Origin: Metallosphaera tengchongensis
Lineage (GTDB): Archaea > Thermoproteota > Thermoprotei_A > Sulfolobales > Sulfolobaceae
Length of the DNA stretch: 64,000 nucleotides
NCBI RefSeq assembly: GCF_013343295.1
Contig: NZ_CP049074.1
Span: 477,501-541,500, forward strand
Reading direction: 5' to 3'
Shown here: positions 32,905-43,227 of the stretch, piece after piece
Position numbering within the stretch: the first letter of the stretch is position 1
Layout: the number at the start of each line of letters is the position of its first letter
Program-made: the position numbers and the translations under genes
Notes under the pieces: model-generated
The model's database searches: none
What the model was told of the DNA's origin: nothing
Seen by the model: the letters and a program-made list of their open reading frames with translations, nothing else

Positions 32905-33798
32905 ATGAGGGTATTCTCTGATCAGGACCTCATCGCGGCTTTAACCCCGGCTACTGCGGTGGAGGCAATGAGGGAGGCCTTCTCCCTCCTCAAGAAGGGG
33001 GAGGCTGAAATACCCCCCAGGGCCGTCCTCACGGTTAACGGGAACTGGTGGGGCGTTATGCCCTGCAAGACCAAGTACGCGTTCACAGTAAAGGTCGTGG
33101 CCGTGATCCCGGAGAACAGGGCGAGGGGCCTCCCGGCAGTCAACGGCTCAGTCCTGGTCATGTCCCCTGAGACCGCTGAACCACTAGCCCTGGTCCCCGG
33201 GTCGACGCTCACCGCCATAAGGACGGCGGCTACCAGCGTCCTCTCCACAGAGCTAGCAGTGGGTAGGAGGGTTGAGACCCTTGGAGTCATAGGTGGTGGA
33301 ATGGAGGCCGAGTTCCACGTCAGGACCGCCCTGGGTTACCTCTCCGTGGGGAGGGTGCTCATCTCAGCGAGGAAGAGCCACGTAGAGTTAGCGAAGAAGG
33401 TAGGGGGTGAGGCTGTGGACCTGGAGTACCTCCTGAGGAACTCTGACGTCATATTCTCTACAACTTCCTCCACAACCCCTGTGGTCAAGGGTGCTCTTTT
33501 GAAGGACGGCTTTCACGTGGTCAGCATAGGGGCCCACACCCCGGAAGCGAGGGAACTTGACGACGACGTGGTGAGGAGGGCAAAGACCTTTGTGGCTGAC
33601 TCCCTTGACGCGGTGTCCAGGGAGAGCGGGGACTTCATTGAGCCCAAGGCGAAGGGCCTCCTCCAGGGTAAGGAAGTCACTGAGCTGGGAGAGGTGTTAG
33701 AGCGAGGTAGTATTGTGAGACCATCAATATTCAAGAGCGTTGGGGTGGCAGTCCAGGACAACTTGGCTTCATATTACGCTCTGAAGTACTCCGACTAG
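32905..33798 (+). CDS. Ornithine cyclodeaminase / mu-crystallin family dehydrogenase
   Basis: A 297-residue NAD(P)-dependent enzyme of the OCD/mu-crystallin family, which includes archaeal alanine dehydrogenase and ornithine cyclodeaminase. Motifs are the substrate-side PPRAVLTVN, KVVAVIPENRARGLPAVNG, GSTLTAIRTAATS, and the Rossmann loop VIGGGMEAEFHV, where family members usually have GxGxQA. The C-terminal DDDVVRRAKTFVAD follows. It is shorter than average (about 320). Its substrate cannot be assigned: alanine, ornithine and imino acids are all handled by relatives. Confidence 0.82.
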   Translation: MRVFSDQDLIAALTPATAVEAMREAFSLLKKGEAEIPPRAVLTVNGNWWGVMPCKTKYAFTVKVVAVIPENRARGLPAVNGSVLVMSPETAEPLALVPGSTLTAIRTAATSVLSTELAVGRRVETLGVIGGGMEAEFHVRTALGYLSVGRVLISARKSHVELAKKVGGEAVDLEYLLRNSDVIFSTTSSTTPVVKGALLKDGFHVVSIGAHTPEARELDDDVVRRAKTFVADSLDAVSRESGDFIEPKAKGLLQGKEVTELGEVLERGSIVRPSIFKSVGVAVQDNLASYYALKYSD

Positions 33799-34184
33799 AG
33801 GATAACACCTAGAGGTTTGTTCTACCACGCCCCGTTGGCCCGTCGAGGGCTTTACGGATAAGAACCGTTTACCTTAATGCAGGTAAAGGGGCCGTGTAAA
33901 TTGGAAACCGGAAACCAAGGGCTCAGTGCTGCAGTGTCTCATCACAGCTCTAGCCGCCCATCGGACCTCATAGCCCGAGATTAAAGGGGTTTCCCAAGTA
34001 TTAATTTGATTTTACAAAGTGAGGAGAGCCTCGCAGGGCGTGGAGCAAGTAGGATATGCATCGCCCGAGTCCAGTTAGTCTCAACGCGAGGGAGAGGAGC
34101 AAATCGTGGCTAATGACTCCACAAAACTCAAATCCTTGGAGTTAACAGTACACTTTTTAACTACTCCGTCATAACTCCATTGAA
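33799..34184. other. 386-bp intergenic segment, no gene seen
   Basis: This is the space between the OCD-family gene and the ribosomal protein operon. No ORF, tRNA or repeat is visible. The last 50 bases are A/T-rich (CACTTTTTAACTACTCC near 34150) and probably contain the rpl44e promoter. Confidence 0.4.
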
Positions 34185-34472
34185 ATGAAGTTCCCTAAAC
34201 TAGTCAAGGTCTACTGTCCTAAGTGCAAGGCCCACACTGACCATTCGGTCTCCATCTACAAGGGAGGTAAGAGGAGGGCCCTCTCTGAGGGTCAGAGGAG
34301 GTACGAGAGGAAGAACCTGGGCTACGGGAGCACAAGGAAGCCAGAGCAGAAGAGGTACGCAAAGGTGACCAAGAAACAGGTCCTTACCTACAAGTGCCAG
34401 AAGTGTGGTTACACAATCATGAAACATGGGCTCAGGGTCAAGAAGTTGGAGTTGGCTGAGGTGATCAAATGA
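34185..34472 (+). CDS. rpl44e: Ribosomal protein L44e
   Basis: A 95-residue large-subunit protein. Two zinc-binding CxxC pairs ([10 protein letters not shown] near residue 11 and [12 protein letters not shown] near residue 72) bracket a very basic middle ([21 protein letters not shown]), the L44e pattern contacting the E site. It heads the four-gene translation operon L44e-S27e-aIF2alpha-Nop10, with a 4-base overlap to rps27e. Confidence 0.97.
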   Translation: MKFPKLVKVYCPKCKAHTDHSVSIYKGGKRRALSEGQRRYERKNLGYGSTRKPEQKRYAKVTKKQVLTYKCQKCGYTIMKHGLRVKKLELAEVIK

Positions 34473-34666
34473 AGAAGCTGAGAATCCTAATACCGGAGCC
34501 TTCCTCGAGCTTCTTGAGGGTCAAGTGCACCAACTGCAACAACGAGCAGGTCGTTTTCTCCAACTCCTCCTTCCCAGCTAGGTGTCTCTCCTGTGGGACT
34601 CAACTCGTCTTCCCCAACGGTGGTAAAGCAAAAATAGCCGGGGAGATACTTAGACAACTAGGTTAG
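34469..34666 (+). CDS. rps27e: Ribosomal protein S27e
   Basis: A 65-residue small-subunit zinc-ribbon protein. The four cysteines lie in [15 protein letters not shown] and [16 protein letters not shown], the S27e signature. The ATG overlaps the rpl44e stop (ATGA) and the next gene starts 1 base after its stop, so the string is translationally coupled. Confidence 0.96.
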   Translation: MKKLRILIPEPSSSFLRVKCTNCNNEQVVFSNSSFPARCLSCGTQLVFPNGGKAKIAGEILRQLG

Positions 34667-34667
34667 C

Positions 34668-35438
34668 ATGATATACAACAAGTACCAACTTCCCAGGGAA
34701 GGGGAGATCCTAATAGCTACTGTCAAACAGGTTTTTGACTACGGTAGCTACGTTTCCTTGGACGAGTACGGGGGCCTCCAGGCTTACCTACCGTGGAGCG
34801 AGATCAGCACCAGGTGGGTAAAGAACATAAGGGACGTGGTCAAGGAGGACAGGAAGATAGTAGTCAAGGTCATTAGGGTCGATAGGAGGAAGGGGACGGT
34901 AGACGTCTCACTGAAGAAGGTGAATGACGACGACAGGAAGAAGAAGAACGCCCAGTGGAAGAGGATACAGAAGACGGACAAGATCCTCGAGCTAGTTGCA
35001 CAGAAGCTGAAGAAGAGCGAGAAGGACGCTTGGGAGCAAGTAGCTTGGAAGCTTGAGGACAGGTACGGGGACGTCTTCAACGCTCTGCAGAAGGCGTTGA
35101 AGGAGGGGGACAAGGTACTCCTTGACGCTGGAGTCCCTGAGGTCTGGGTGAAACCCCTCCTCGAGGAGGCGTCAAAGCACACTGAGGAGAAGAAGGTCAA
35201 GGACAGCAAGGTGGTCCTGTTGAAGACCCTAGACCCAGAGGGTGTAGAGAAGATAAGGAAGGTCTTCGACCTGGAGGACGAGGGTGACATAAAGATTTTC
35301 ACCATAGGTGCACCGAGGTACAGGGTCGAGGTGTCTGGGACTGACCCCAAGTTGGTCGCCCAGAGGCTAGAGGAAGTTGTCCAGAAGATAATCGAAAGGG
35401 CGAAGGAGGAGGGGGTCTCAGCGGAGGTCGCAAAATGA
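34668..35438 (+). CDS. eif2a: Translation initiation factor aIF2 alpha subunit
   Basis: A 256-residue alpha subunit of the aIF2 trimer that delivers initiator tRNA. The S1 domain (about 8-85) has EGEILIATVKQVFDYGSYV and LKKVNDDDRKKK. A helical domain (90-170) and a C-terminal alpha/beta domain (175-256) that binds the gamma subunit follow. The position between rps27e and nop10 is widely conserved in archaea. Confidence 0.97.
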   Translation: MIYNKYQLPREGEILIATVKQVFDYGSYVSLDEYGGLQAYLPWSEISTRWVKNIRDVVKEDRKIVVKVIRVDRRKGTVDVSLKKVNDDDRKKKNAQWKRIQKTDKILELVAQKLKKSEKDAWEQVAWKLEDRYGDVFNALQKALKEGDKVLLDAGVPEVWVKPLLEEASKHTEEKKVKDSKVVLLKTLDPEGVEKIRKVFDLEDEGDIKIFTIGAPRYRVEVSGTDPKLVAQRLEEVVQKIIERAKEEGVSAEVAK

Positions 35439-35596
35439 GGTTAATCAGGAAGTGCCTGAGGGACGGGAGGTACACCTTGAAGGAGAACTGCCCCGTCTGC
35501 GGTGGGGAGACCAGGGTTGCACACCCACCGAGGTTTTCGCCACAGGACAGGATGGTGAGGTACAGGGTCATAGCGAAGAGGGGGAGGGAGTGTTAA
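35435..35596 (+). CDS. nop10: H/ACA RNP protein Nop10
   Basis: A 53-residue gene overlapping the aIF2alpha stop by 4 bases (ATGA). The protein begins MRLIRKCLRDGRYTLKENCP and ends RMVRYRVIAKRGRE plus Cys. One CPVCG zinc half-site and the AHPPRFSPQDRMVRYR core match Nop10, which joins Cbf5 and Gar1 in RNA-guided pseudouridylation. Context and size agree with archaeal Nop10. Confidence 0.93.
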   Translation: MRLIRKCLRDGRYTLKENCPVCGGETRVAHPPRFSPQDRMVRYRVIAKRGREC

Positions 35597-35700
35597 GCTA
35601 AAGTTGTAACACTGACCATGCAGAATCGCGCGGTCTTTCCATCCTAAAACGGATACATAAACAAACTTAACTTTTGAGCTTTCACATTTCCCTTTTGAGC

Positions 35701-35748
35701 CTTCACGTGGATCCTACTATTAATCTTCACGTGGATCCTCCTATTCAT
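35701..35748 (+). repeat. 2 x 24-bp tandem repeat
   Basis: Two adjacent units begin CTTCACGTGGATCCTACTAT and CTTCACGTGGATCCTCCTAT, differing at two or three positions. Just upstream, TTTTGAGCTTTCACATTTCC and TTTTGAGCCTTCACG form another imperfect duplication. This is the only structure in the 389-bp gap between nop10 and aglB; its function is unknown. Confidence 0.75.
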
Positions 35749-35985
35749 GTTCATACACCTCTGGTCAATCCTGAAGTGGGTTTTTAGCGTCTCCACCCCA
35801 AGAGATGTCGATCTAGATCGGAGAGGGTACCACGCACAAGCTGGGAAGAAGTCGGTATGGGCATGCGCTCAACGCTCTCCATCCCCTATCTCGATAGACC
35901 TAAACTGTAAAACTTCATAAAAGGGATCAAGTCCTTAGACGGAAATCTGGATTAAGCTTAATTATATGTCATCCTATTTCACTCA

Positions 35986-38202
35986 ATGGCTCTTAAGGAA
36001 GTCTCCAACGCCTTGAGGAAAACTGTTGTTGTCGACCTAGTCTCAGTACTAGGTATTTCCCTAGTCTCCATGGTAATACGCGCCCTGAGCGCTGCCTACC
36101 CCCTCTCCATCAACGGGTTCGACTCATGGTACCTCTTTTACAACGCCCTACTCATAGCCCAGGCCCACGGTAACTGGTACGCAGTCCCTCCTGACGTCCA
36201 CTCTTGGTTCCCCTCAGGTTTCTTTATAGAGCTCGGGGACACCATAGGCCTGCCATTCATTTCGGCACTCCTCGCCCTACCCTTCTACTCAACCTATGGC
36301 CCAAACGCCGTGTATACAGTTGTACTCTTTCTAGACCTAGCGCTAGCAGGTCTTGGCGTCGTGGCGACCTACCTGGCTGTTGAAGGGCTCACCAAGAGCA
36401 AGGTCGGTGCAATAGTTGCTTCCCTAATCATAGCTGTCTCCCCTGCGTTGACTTACAAGAACTTGATAGGCGGACTCCCCAAGACTTCTTGGGGGGGCGT
36501 CTTCGTCCTCTTCTCCATATACCTCTTGAACCTTGCCATAGAGAGGAAGAAACCGTGGTATGGGGCCCTAGCCTCTGTACCCCTGTTCCTAGCGGAGGTA
36601 TCCTGGGGCGGTTACACCTACATCGACATAAGCCTCCTGGCTGCCGCTTTCCTCCTGATCCTCCTCAACAGGAACGACGAGGTCACAGCGAAGTCCTTTA
36701 CCCTGATGGGGGTCTTCACTGGGTTCCTAACGTCCTTTGCCCCGAACAACATAGGCTTCCTCTCAGGTGCAGCACACGGTCTTTCAATGGTCTTGATCTC
36801 CCTTCTCCTCTTCCTGGACATCTACCTCAAGAAGGTCATCCCTAAGGAGAGGGTCATGAGCAAGTCCTTGATACTCTCATCCCTGATCCTGTTTATCTTC
36901 GTCTTGGCCATGGACGGTCTGTCCGTTTTAGGGAAGACGCCAATACCCTCAAGGTATTACGCTATCGTAGACCCGTTCTTCCAGTTCACGGTACCCATCG
37001 ATAGGACGGTGGCAGAGTACATCCCCCAGTCCATAACTAGCATGTTAGTGGATTTTGGGGTCGCCATCTTCTTGTCCATCATTGGGATGTACTACTTCAT
37101 AAAGGAGGGGAACCTAGCTGGCATGTGGTTACTAGTCCTGGGAGTTGCCAGCATTTACGGTACTTCTGAGCAACCCTACCTCTTTAACTACACTGCCTAC
37201 ATGGTAGCTCCCCTCGCCGGAGCTGGGGTCTACTACGTTGTGTCTAGGCTGAGGCAGTCCAACGTGAGGGTCGCCCCAATACTGCTGCTCGTGGTCGTTG
37301 GGGTGTCCCTGGTAGCTGACGCGGGGTCAGCCATAGTTGCGAGCAACACCCCTAACGCCATTATCACTTCAGCTTCACCTTACCCCATCCCGAACTACGC
37401 CTGGGTCACCACGTTGGACTGGCTGAGGTACGACACACCCTCCCACGCCTTTGTCCTGAGCTGGTGGGACTACGGTTACTGGATAGAGGTCTTGGGGAAC
37501 AAGACGGTAATAGACGAGAACAACACCCTCAACGGTACACAGATAAGGCTCATGGCCGAGATCTTCCTGAACAACGAGACCTACGCTGCCTACGTCCTTG
37601 AGCACGACTTCCACGTCTACCCTTACGGGAGCCAGAACTACACTATCCCAACATATATAGTCGCATATGACGCGGTCACAGTGTACAGGGGGGAGGGTTT
37701 CCTGGGCTACCCGACCAACCTCGGGGGCCAGTTCCTTGGGTACACGTCTAGCCTGGGTGATATAGGGAAGGCAATGGGGGCTATGACTGTGATCGCAGGT
37801 TACCCCGTCCAGGACTACGTGAACATCACCCTGTTGAACCAGACTGAGACCCAGATAGCGACTGAGTTCCAGTCCAACCCAACCCTAGCCCAACAGCTGG
37901 TAGGGCTAGTGAGTAACTCCTTCCCATTCGCTTGGACCCATAGGGCTTACCAGTCCCTGATAGTCAACATGTTCGTTGAAGGTCTCCAAGTACAGGGTTA
38001 CCCAGTGGTGGCACCGTTCTCTGGAGGGATAACGAGTACTGGTGTGAACCTGGGGTCACCTCTACCCCAAGTGAGGATGGAGTATTTCCAACCAGTCCAG
38101 ATATCCATGGCCCCACTTTACGGCAACGGCCAATACGAAGTGTACGTCATGGTGGTGGTATACCAGTTCGTACAACCCGGCACGGTGATCCAGGTAAGTT
38201 AA
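35986..38202 (+). CDS. aglB: Oligosaccharyltransferase AglB (STT3 family)
   Basis: A 738-residue membrane enzyme that moves the dolichol-linked glycan to Asn of NxS/T sequons on S-layer proteins, pili and binding proteins. The N-terminal half has about 12-13 helices. The first external loop carries GFDSWYLF (Asp46, the first metal-binding motif). The hallmark WWDYG sits at about residue 492 in [12 protein letters not shown]. The C-terminal globular domain follows. It lies 850 bases upstream of slaA, which encodes the major glycoprotein substrate. Confidence 0.95.
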   Translation: MALKEVSNALRKTVVVDLVSVLGISLVSMVIRALSAAYPLSINGFDSWYLFYNALLIAQAHGNWYAVPPDVHSWFPSGFFIELGDTIGLPFISALLALPFYSTYGPNAVYTVVLFLDLALAGLGVVATYLAVEGLTKSKVGAIVASLIIAVSPALTYKNLIGGLPKTSWGGVFVLFSIYLLNLAIERKKPWYGALASVPLFLAEVSWGGYTYIDISLLAAAFLLILLNRNDEVTAKSFTLMGVFTGFLTSFAPNNIGFLSGAAHGLSMVLISLLLFLDIYLKKVIPKERVMSKSLILSSLILFIFVLAMDGLSVLGKTPIPSRYYAIVDPFFQFTVPIDRTVAEYIPQSITSMLVDFGVAIFLSIIGMYYFIKEGNLAGMWLLVLGVASIYGTSEQPYLFNYTAYMVAPLAGAGVYYVVSRLRQSNVRVAPILLLVVVGVSLVADAGSAIVASNTPNAIITSASPYPIPNYAWVTTLDWLRYDTPSHAFVLSWWDYGYWIEVLGNKTVIDENNTLNGTQIRLMAEIFLNNETYAAYVLEHDFHVYPYGSQNYTIPTYIVAYDAVTVYRGEGFLGYPTNLGGQFLGYTSSLGDIGKAMGAMTVIAGYPVQDYVNITLLNQTETQIATEFQSNPTLAQQLVGLVSNSFPFAWTHRAYQSLIVNMFVEGLQVQGYPVVAPFSGGITSTGVNLGSPLPQVRMEYFQPVQISMAPLYGNGQYEVYVMVVVYQFVQPGTVIQVS

Positions 38203-39056
38203 GTAACATGTTTCTCCCTTGTCCGTTGGACTCGTGACACGTGCTATGTCTTGGGGTTCAGGTTAGTCAGGGAATTGGGCTCTTGGGTCTTTTGCTAACT
38301 TGTGACCTACACCAGAAATGGGCTCCGTGGTCTAGATCGGTCCGTCTGGTATGGGCTGAGGGTACCTAAGGGTCCGAGATAGGCGGGTGGGATGAGTCAC
38401 CTCCCTAGGTAGGACAGCCACGAGGTGACTACATACATCCCTTGAGACTGTCATAGCGGGAGAGGTAGTTAGTACAAAGTTGGGGAAAGCCCCGTCCTTC
38501 AGGCTGGGATGACAAATTGTAAACTCTTTTTCCCTATACTTCTTCATCACGGCAGATGGGCTAAAAGAGTGGGAACAAAACCAGAGCTACGGTCTCAATG
38601 GGAGTTCCTACACAGCCCCTATTCTAAGCCTAATCCACTAACGTTCTTGCTAGGTGGGGTAGCAAAAGTCCCGTACTACTAAGTAGGTTCAAGGTTAAGT
38701 CCGGTGAAGGGCCTACTCCAACGCCCAGTTTCCAGCGTTAGGTCCCTGGAGGTTCTCAGGACTCACTTCAGTCTGTAAAGTACGGCAACCATTCTCTGGA
38801 AGCGGTCACTCTTAACGGAGAGACTAGGGTAAAATGAATACCGTTGGACAACTCTCAGTTATACTGTACTAAGTATAACGGCTGCCTCGATGATATTCCC
38901 ACGTCCAACCCTACCGTCAACGGCGTAAAGCCTGTTGTTACTCCCCAACGAGGAGGACGGTGACGTAGCTACCTTTACCCATTTGGGGTCTGTATACAGA
39001 TGTAGTCAATCATCTTTTATATTATTACCCCTTATGGTGATTTCAGTGAAAAAAGT
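38203..39056. other. 854-bp gap upstream of slaA with an IS right-end trace
   Basis: No ORF is supported. GGGGAAAGCCCCGTCCTTCA followed by GGCTGGGATGAC (about 38484-38513) resembles the right end of an IS605/IS607-type element. The remainder is unassigned. The last 60 bases hold the slaA promoter. Confidence 0.4.
39012..39056 (+). promoter_or_regulatory. slaA promoter and ribosome binding site
   Basis: ATCTTTTATATTATTACCCC (39010-39029) contains a TATA-like TTTATATT about 33 bases before the ATG. GGTGATTTCAGTG lies 10-20 bases before it and can serve as a ribosome binding site, so this message probably has a short leader. Confidence 0.5.
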
Positions 39057-42000
39057 ATGAACTCTAAGGCGATAAGATATCTATCGCTCCTCCTTGTTTT
39101 ATTGATGGGAGGTTCATTCCTATCTGGTGTTATAACTCAAGCGCAGACTAGCGGAACAGCCGGAGGTGTAACAATATCGGTCAGCTCGAACTGGGTGAGC
39201 TATGGTCAAGTGGTTTTAGTGTCTGTCTATGACCCCAACGTCCCCCAAAGCGCTGTAGGTGCCAAATATGTAGAGGGTAACATCACCATTTCAAACGGCA
39301 CAGTGACTTTACCCTTGAACAGTACTGAGTTTGAGAACCTTTCATCTGTTTACTACCTTCAAAACGGAGGTCACTACTTCTGGTTCTTTATCACCATGAC
39401 TCCAGTCATGAGTACTCCTACAGTGACCGTAACTCCTTATAATGTAACTGTAACTAAAAAATTGACCATAAACGGGAGCACTAGTAATGTTATGTTAGTG
39501 AACAACAATTTAGTTGCGTCCATGGGAACTAAAAACGTACTGCATTTTACGATACCCTCTTCGTTCCCAGATAACCTGATAAGTATCTATGGTATGACAG
39601 TGAAAGGAGGTGGCTACGTTAACGTTACAAGCCTGTATTACTTTAGTACTAGCAAGACCATAACTATCCAGTACAGCACAGGTGCAAGCGTCACCATAAA
39701 CAACTACGAGGCTAACTCCGGCAACTATCAAGTAACGGCTATTAGTTCACAGTCTACAGTACCGCTGAACTCGACCTGGACAGTATTGGTAAATGACCAG
39801 ATAATGCAAGCTGACCCATTAGTGGGCGGCAATGGAGGTTATACAGTATATGTGATGAATAATTATCCCGGTGTGTATTCCCCAATCATACAGAACGTGT
39901 CTTACGTAGCGATTAAGAACGGTGTGTATGTAAACACGACCATATTCTCCGATAACCCCATATCCAATGCACTATCAATGTTCGGCTACGGCAATGTATA
40001 CAACGGTAACTATACTATGTACACTTCATCTGTAGTTACTAACAGTACCTATGCCACGTTAACACCTGGAGGTAAAACACCTTCTTACTCTCCGTCCAAA
40101 GTTGAACCTTATCAATATTATAACCTGACGATAAGGGATAGGTATTTCACCACCTCAACCCCGATCACGATTTACTTTAGCGATTGGTTAGCAAATAACG
40201 CATCCGTGTCCGTAACCGGGACAATTAAGGAGACTCTGCCACAACCGTTGAAGCTATCCGTACTTAAGGGGGAGAACCTCACAGTTGACGCATTTGACAA
40301 CATATCCAACTTCAGCGTTAATGAGGCCATACCGGTTAAAGTTTCACTCTTGGGCCAAAACGGTGAGACATTTAGTAGTAAAGTAATAAATTTGAGCGAG
40401 ACTTACGCAGGTTCAGGAGTATTTAGTATGCCTGCAGTGCTTGAAATAGGTATGAATTATAGTATAGGCCCCAATTCTGCGGGCACGGAGATCGTTATCA
40501 CATTGCCACCCTATGATTTCAGCAATACATCAATCTTGGTTACTGCTACCAATGATATTGGGGCTTCGTTCTATTATCTAGGACAAAATAAACCGGTTAA
40601 CGTATCCACTCCAGGCCAGATAGTTGTGGGACAGCCGAGTCTGGAGCCTGTACCTCAGGTGACAGTGTTACCTAATGTCAGCACTGGTGTAGAGTTAGCC
40701 TACTACGAGCCTAACCTAGCCTTTGGGACTCCCACGACCCTTAATGTGCAGCCCGTGGCAACTAAAACTTACGACGATATAGTGTATAATGGAGTTACTA
40801 TAGCGTTGGCAAATATCACTTATGTGTTACCTAACGGAACTTCCAACACGGTACCCCTATCCAATGCAGGCATCAACATATTGTCCTCCGCTAATGGGAA
40901 CGGGACGTTCTTCATAAACCTACCGAGGACTACGATAGTAACCGAAGTTCTAAAACTTGGCTACATACCTTCCGGGACTCAGTTAACCTTCAAGATATAT
41001 GACGAGTTTGCAGCCCAGACCCTCACAGTGACCTACAAGTTCCAGACTATTGCCCCGGTCATTACCATAGAGACCCCTACATCAACTTCCTTCTCCTCTG
41101 GTGAGGTCGCATACCTGCCTCCTCTGCCGTATAACGTTCTACCAGAGAAACACTATATACTGATCAACGTTACGGATCAGTTATACGCAAATAGCATACC
41201 TTCCACGGCTCTCCAGGCCACGTTGAATGTAATTGTTGAAAATGCCTCAGGCAAGGCAATAAAAGGAACTTCACCAATTCTCGTCACGTTAACGGAGACC
41301 GGACCTGGCACAGGCTTGTTCACTGGTCAGATTTACTACACTGTAGTGAAAAATAGTAACGGTTACTATCTAGATATTAATGGTATAAGTGTAACAAACC
41401 TTGAGAACGTTATAAACGGCTTCTTAGTGTTCAATTATACCTCTCCGTCTTCCAACCAGCAAGTTAACGCAACTGCATCGTTGAAGACCTCTACCTACAC
41501 TCTTACAGTAAACCAGACGTCAGCTAACCCTGGCGCTTATGTGAAAGTGACAGTTAATAGCCCAGGACTTGTGGAGGGGGCCAATATGAGGTACACTGGA
41601 TACCTCACTGCCTACGTGCAATACGTACCTTGGAACGGATATAGCTCGACGTTAACTCCGTCAGTAGCCCCAATATCTTTGAGTGAAGATGGTGCAGGAT
41701 CTCCATTGTTCGTTGGAACTGTGGTCCTAGGTAACTCCAGCGTGGTGACCTTGAATAACCTCACAAGTATAATTAACATGGCCGGTTATACTGTGGCTCC
41801 AGGATCAGTAGTCCTAGTGAACTCCAACGCGAGTATAGGTCCGACGAGTACCTCCTCTTCAATTACCCCATACTATCAGCAGCAGACAATATCAATTAAT
41901 GTCCCGTCCTTGACAGTGTCTATCCTCAACCCGTCCCCTGCATCCCCGTTCGCCAAGCTTGAGATTGAGCTGAACTCCACGTTATTTAACCTGTATTCTC

Positions 42001-43184
42001 ACCCATCTCCTGGCAACTATACTTCAATATCTGGATCGGGAGCCGAACTCTTACTGGAAAATATAATATCCACGGTAACCACTCAGCAGTCCCAGCAATT
42101 GATAACTGGAACCGCCTTGATAAGCTCAAGTGACACCAGCTTCTACTACAACAACTCCATATGGGTGATTAGTGTCCCCATGACTTTGTGGAGCGGAACT
42201 CCTGGGAGTTACGGTGTCCCCATCAACGTGAACCTCACTGACTTGTTGCAGGTCACTCATAACGTCTACACGGTACATACCGTCGAGGTCCCCAACGTGT
42301 CCACCGGAACTGTGAGCATAGTTTCAGCGTACGCAGTCCCATCGGTGTCTGGTCAAGTTGCCACTCTCCAGATCAACGGTCTGGTGAAACCTATAATATC
42401 CGTTTACTTTAACAACCAGAACATAACTCAGTCCGCAGCAGGAGCAGTCCCATACCCCAACACCACTGCAGGTGAACTCGTAAACATCACGGTTTACGCC
42501 CCAGATGCAGTGGATAACCCCAACGTACCTGGTTCAGGGTCGACCTTCAACGTTACCATACTGAACACAGCGAACGGTGAGACTACGACCTTGGTCCTCA
42601 GCCAAGAGACCAAGATAGTCTCAGGTGTTCCAATCGGCACTCCCTACTACACAGGTCAATTGAAAGTCGTGGAGCCTGATGTGTTCACTCCTGGAGTGTC
42701 AGGTGAGATATCAGCCTCTCCTGGGTTAGTCAATAAGGTTCTAGTAAACATGAACGTGGTAGAAGGAACATACTTCAACTACAATGGTCTAAAACAACAG
42801 CTGACTATGAAGTCCTCCACCTACTTCTACGTGGGAGTTATCAAGGTTAGCGTCTTGGTGTCCCACTTCACCTTGACCTACAACGGGACCCCAACGACCA
42901 GCATGATGGTAGGTAAGACCTACAGTATACTCTTCAACGTGACTGACAACGGGAACGTGAATGAGACGGTCTACGGAACGCTAGAGGTACTTCTTAATGG
43001 AACACCAGTCCAGCCAGAGGTCATTGCCGTAGTTACATTAGCCCCAGGACAGAGTACTCAGGTAGGTGCCCTGTTCACTCCCACAATGCCCGGTAACTAC
43101 ACCATAGTATTCATACCCTTCCAGAACAACCTACTTAGCATACCCTACAACCAGGGACTGACTGAGGTCGTAAGCGCAAGTTAA
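39057..43184 (+). CDS. slaA: S-layer protein SlaA
   Basis: A 1375-residue secreted protein that forms the outer S-layer lattice. A signal peptide (about 1-30, with LLLVLLMGGSFLSGV and cleavage near AQA/Q) is followed by long Ser/Thr/Asn/Val-rich beta-sandwich sequence with dozens of NxS/T sequons and no membrane anchor, as in Sulfolobales SlaA (1200-1450 residues). It is followed by slaB after 43 bases, the standard arrangement. Codon use is more A/T-rich than in neighbouring genes. Sequence of SlaA evolves fast, so assignment rests on size, composition and synteny. Confidence 0.9.
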   Translation: MNSKAIRYLSLLLVLLMGGSFLSGVITQAQTSGTAGGVTISVSSNWVSYGQVVLVSVYDPNVPQSAVGAKYVEGNITISNGTVTLPLNSTEFENLSSVYYLQNGGHYFWFFITMTPVMSTPTVTVTPYNVTVTKKLTINGSTSNVMLVNNNLVASMGTKNVLHFTIPSSFPDNLISIYGMTVKGGGYVNVTSLYYFSTSKTITIQYSTGASVTINNYEANSGNYQVTAISSQSTVPLNSTWTVLVNDQIMQADPLVGGNGGYTVYVMNNYPGVYSPIIQNVSYVAIKNGVYVNTTIFSDNPISNALSMFGYGNVYNGNYTMYTSSVVTNSTYATLTPGGKTPSYSPSKVEPYQYYNLTIRDRYFTTSTPITIYFSDWLANNASVSVTGTIKETLPQPLKLSVLKGENLTVDAFDNISNFSVNEAIPVKVSLLGQNGETFSSKVINLSETYAGSGVFSMPAVLEIGMNYSIGPNSAGTEIVITLPPYDFSNTSILVTATNDIGASFYYLGQNKPVNVSTPGQIVVGQPSLEPVPQVTVLPNVSTGVELAYYEPNLAFGTPTTLNVQPVATKTYDDIVYNGVTIALANITYVLPNGTSNTVPLSNAGINILSSANGNGTFFINLPRTTIVTEVLKLGYIPSGTQLTFKIYDEFAAQTLTVTYKFQTIAPVITIETPTSTSFSSGEVAYLPPLPYNVLPEKHYILINVTDQLYANSIPSTALQATLNVIVENASGKAIKGTSPILVTLTETGPGTGLFTGQIYYTVVKNSNGYYLDINGISVTNLENVINGFLVFNYTSPSSNQQVNATASLKTSTYTLTVNQTSANPGAYVKVTVNSPGLVEGANMRYTGYLTAYVQYVPWNGYSSTLTPSVAPISLSEDGAGSPLFVGTVVLGNSSVVTLNNLTSIINMAGYTVAPGSVVLVNSNASIGPTSTSSSITPYYQQQTISINVPSLTVSILNPSPASPFAKLEIELNSTLFNLYSHPSPGNYTSISGSGAELLLENIISTVTTQQSQQLITGTALISSSDTSFYYNNSIWVISVPMTLWSGTPGSYGVPINVNLTDLLQVTHNVYTVHTVEVPNVSTGTVSIVSAYAVPSVSGQVATLQINGLVKPIISVYFNNQNITQSAAGAVPYPNTTAGELVNITVYAPDAVDNPNVPGSGSTFNVTILNTANGETTTLVLSQETKIVSGVPIGTPYYTGQLKVVEPDVFTPGVSGEISASPGLVNKVLVNMNVVEGTYFNYNGLKQQLTMKSSTYFYVGVIKVSVLVSHFTLTYNGTPTTSMMVGKTYSILFNVTDNGNVNETVYGTLEVLLNGTPVQPEVIAVVTLAPGQSTQVGALFTPTMPGNYTIVFIPFQNNLLSIPYNQGLTEVVSAS

Positions 43185-43227
43185 AAAATTTTTATATTAT
43201 TTTTAAAATTATGAAAGGTGAAAATGA

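Noticed and set aside
34784-35350. 188-codon minus-strand ORF opposite aIF2 alpha
   Set aside because: It is a low-complexity Ser/Phe-rich shadow of a strongly conserved gene on the plus strand.
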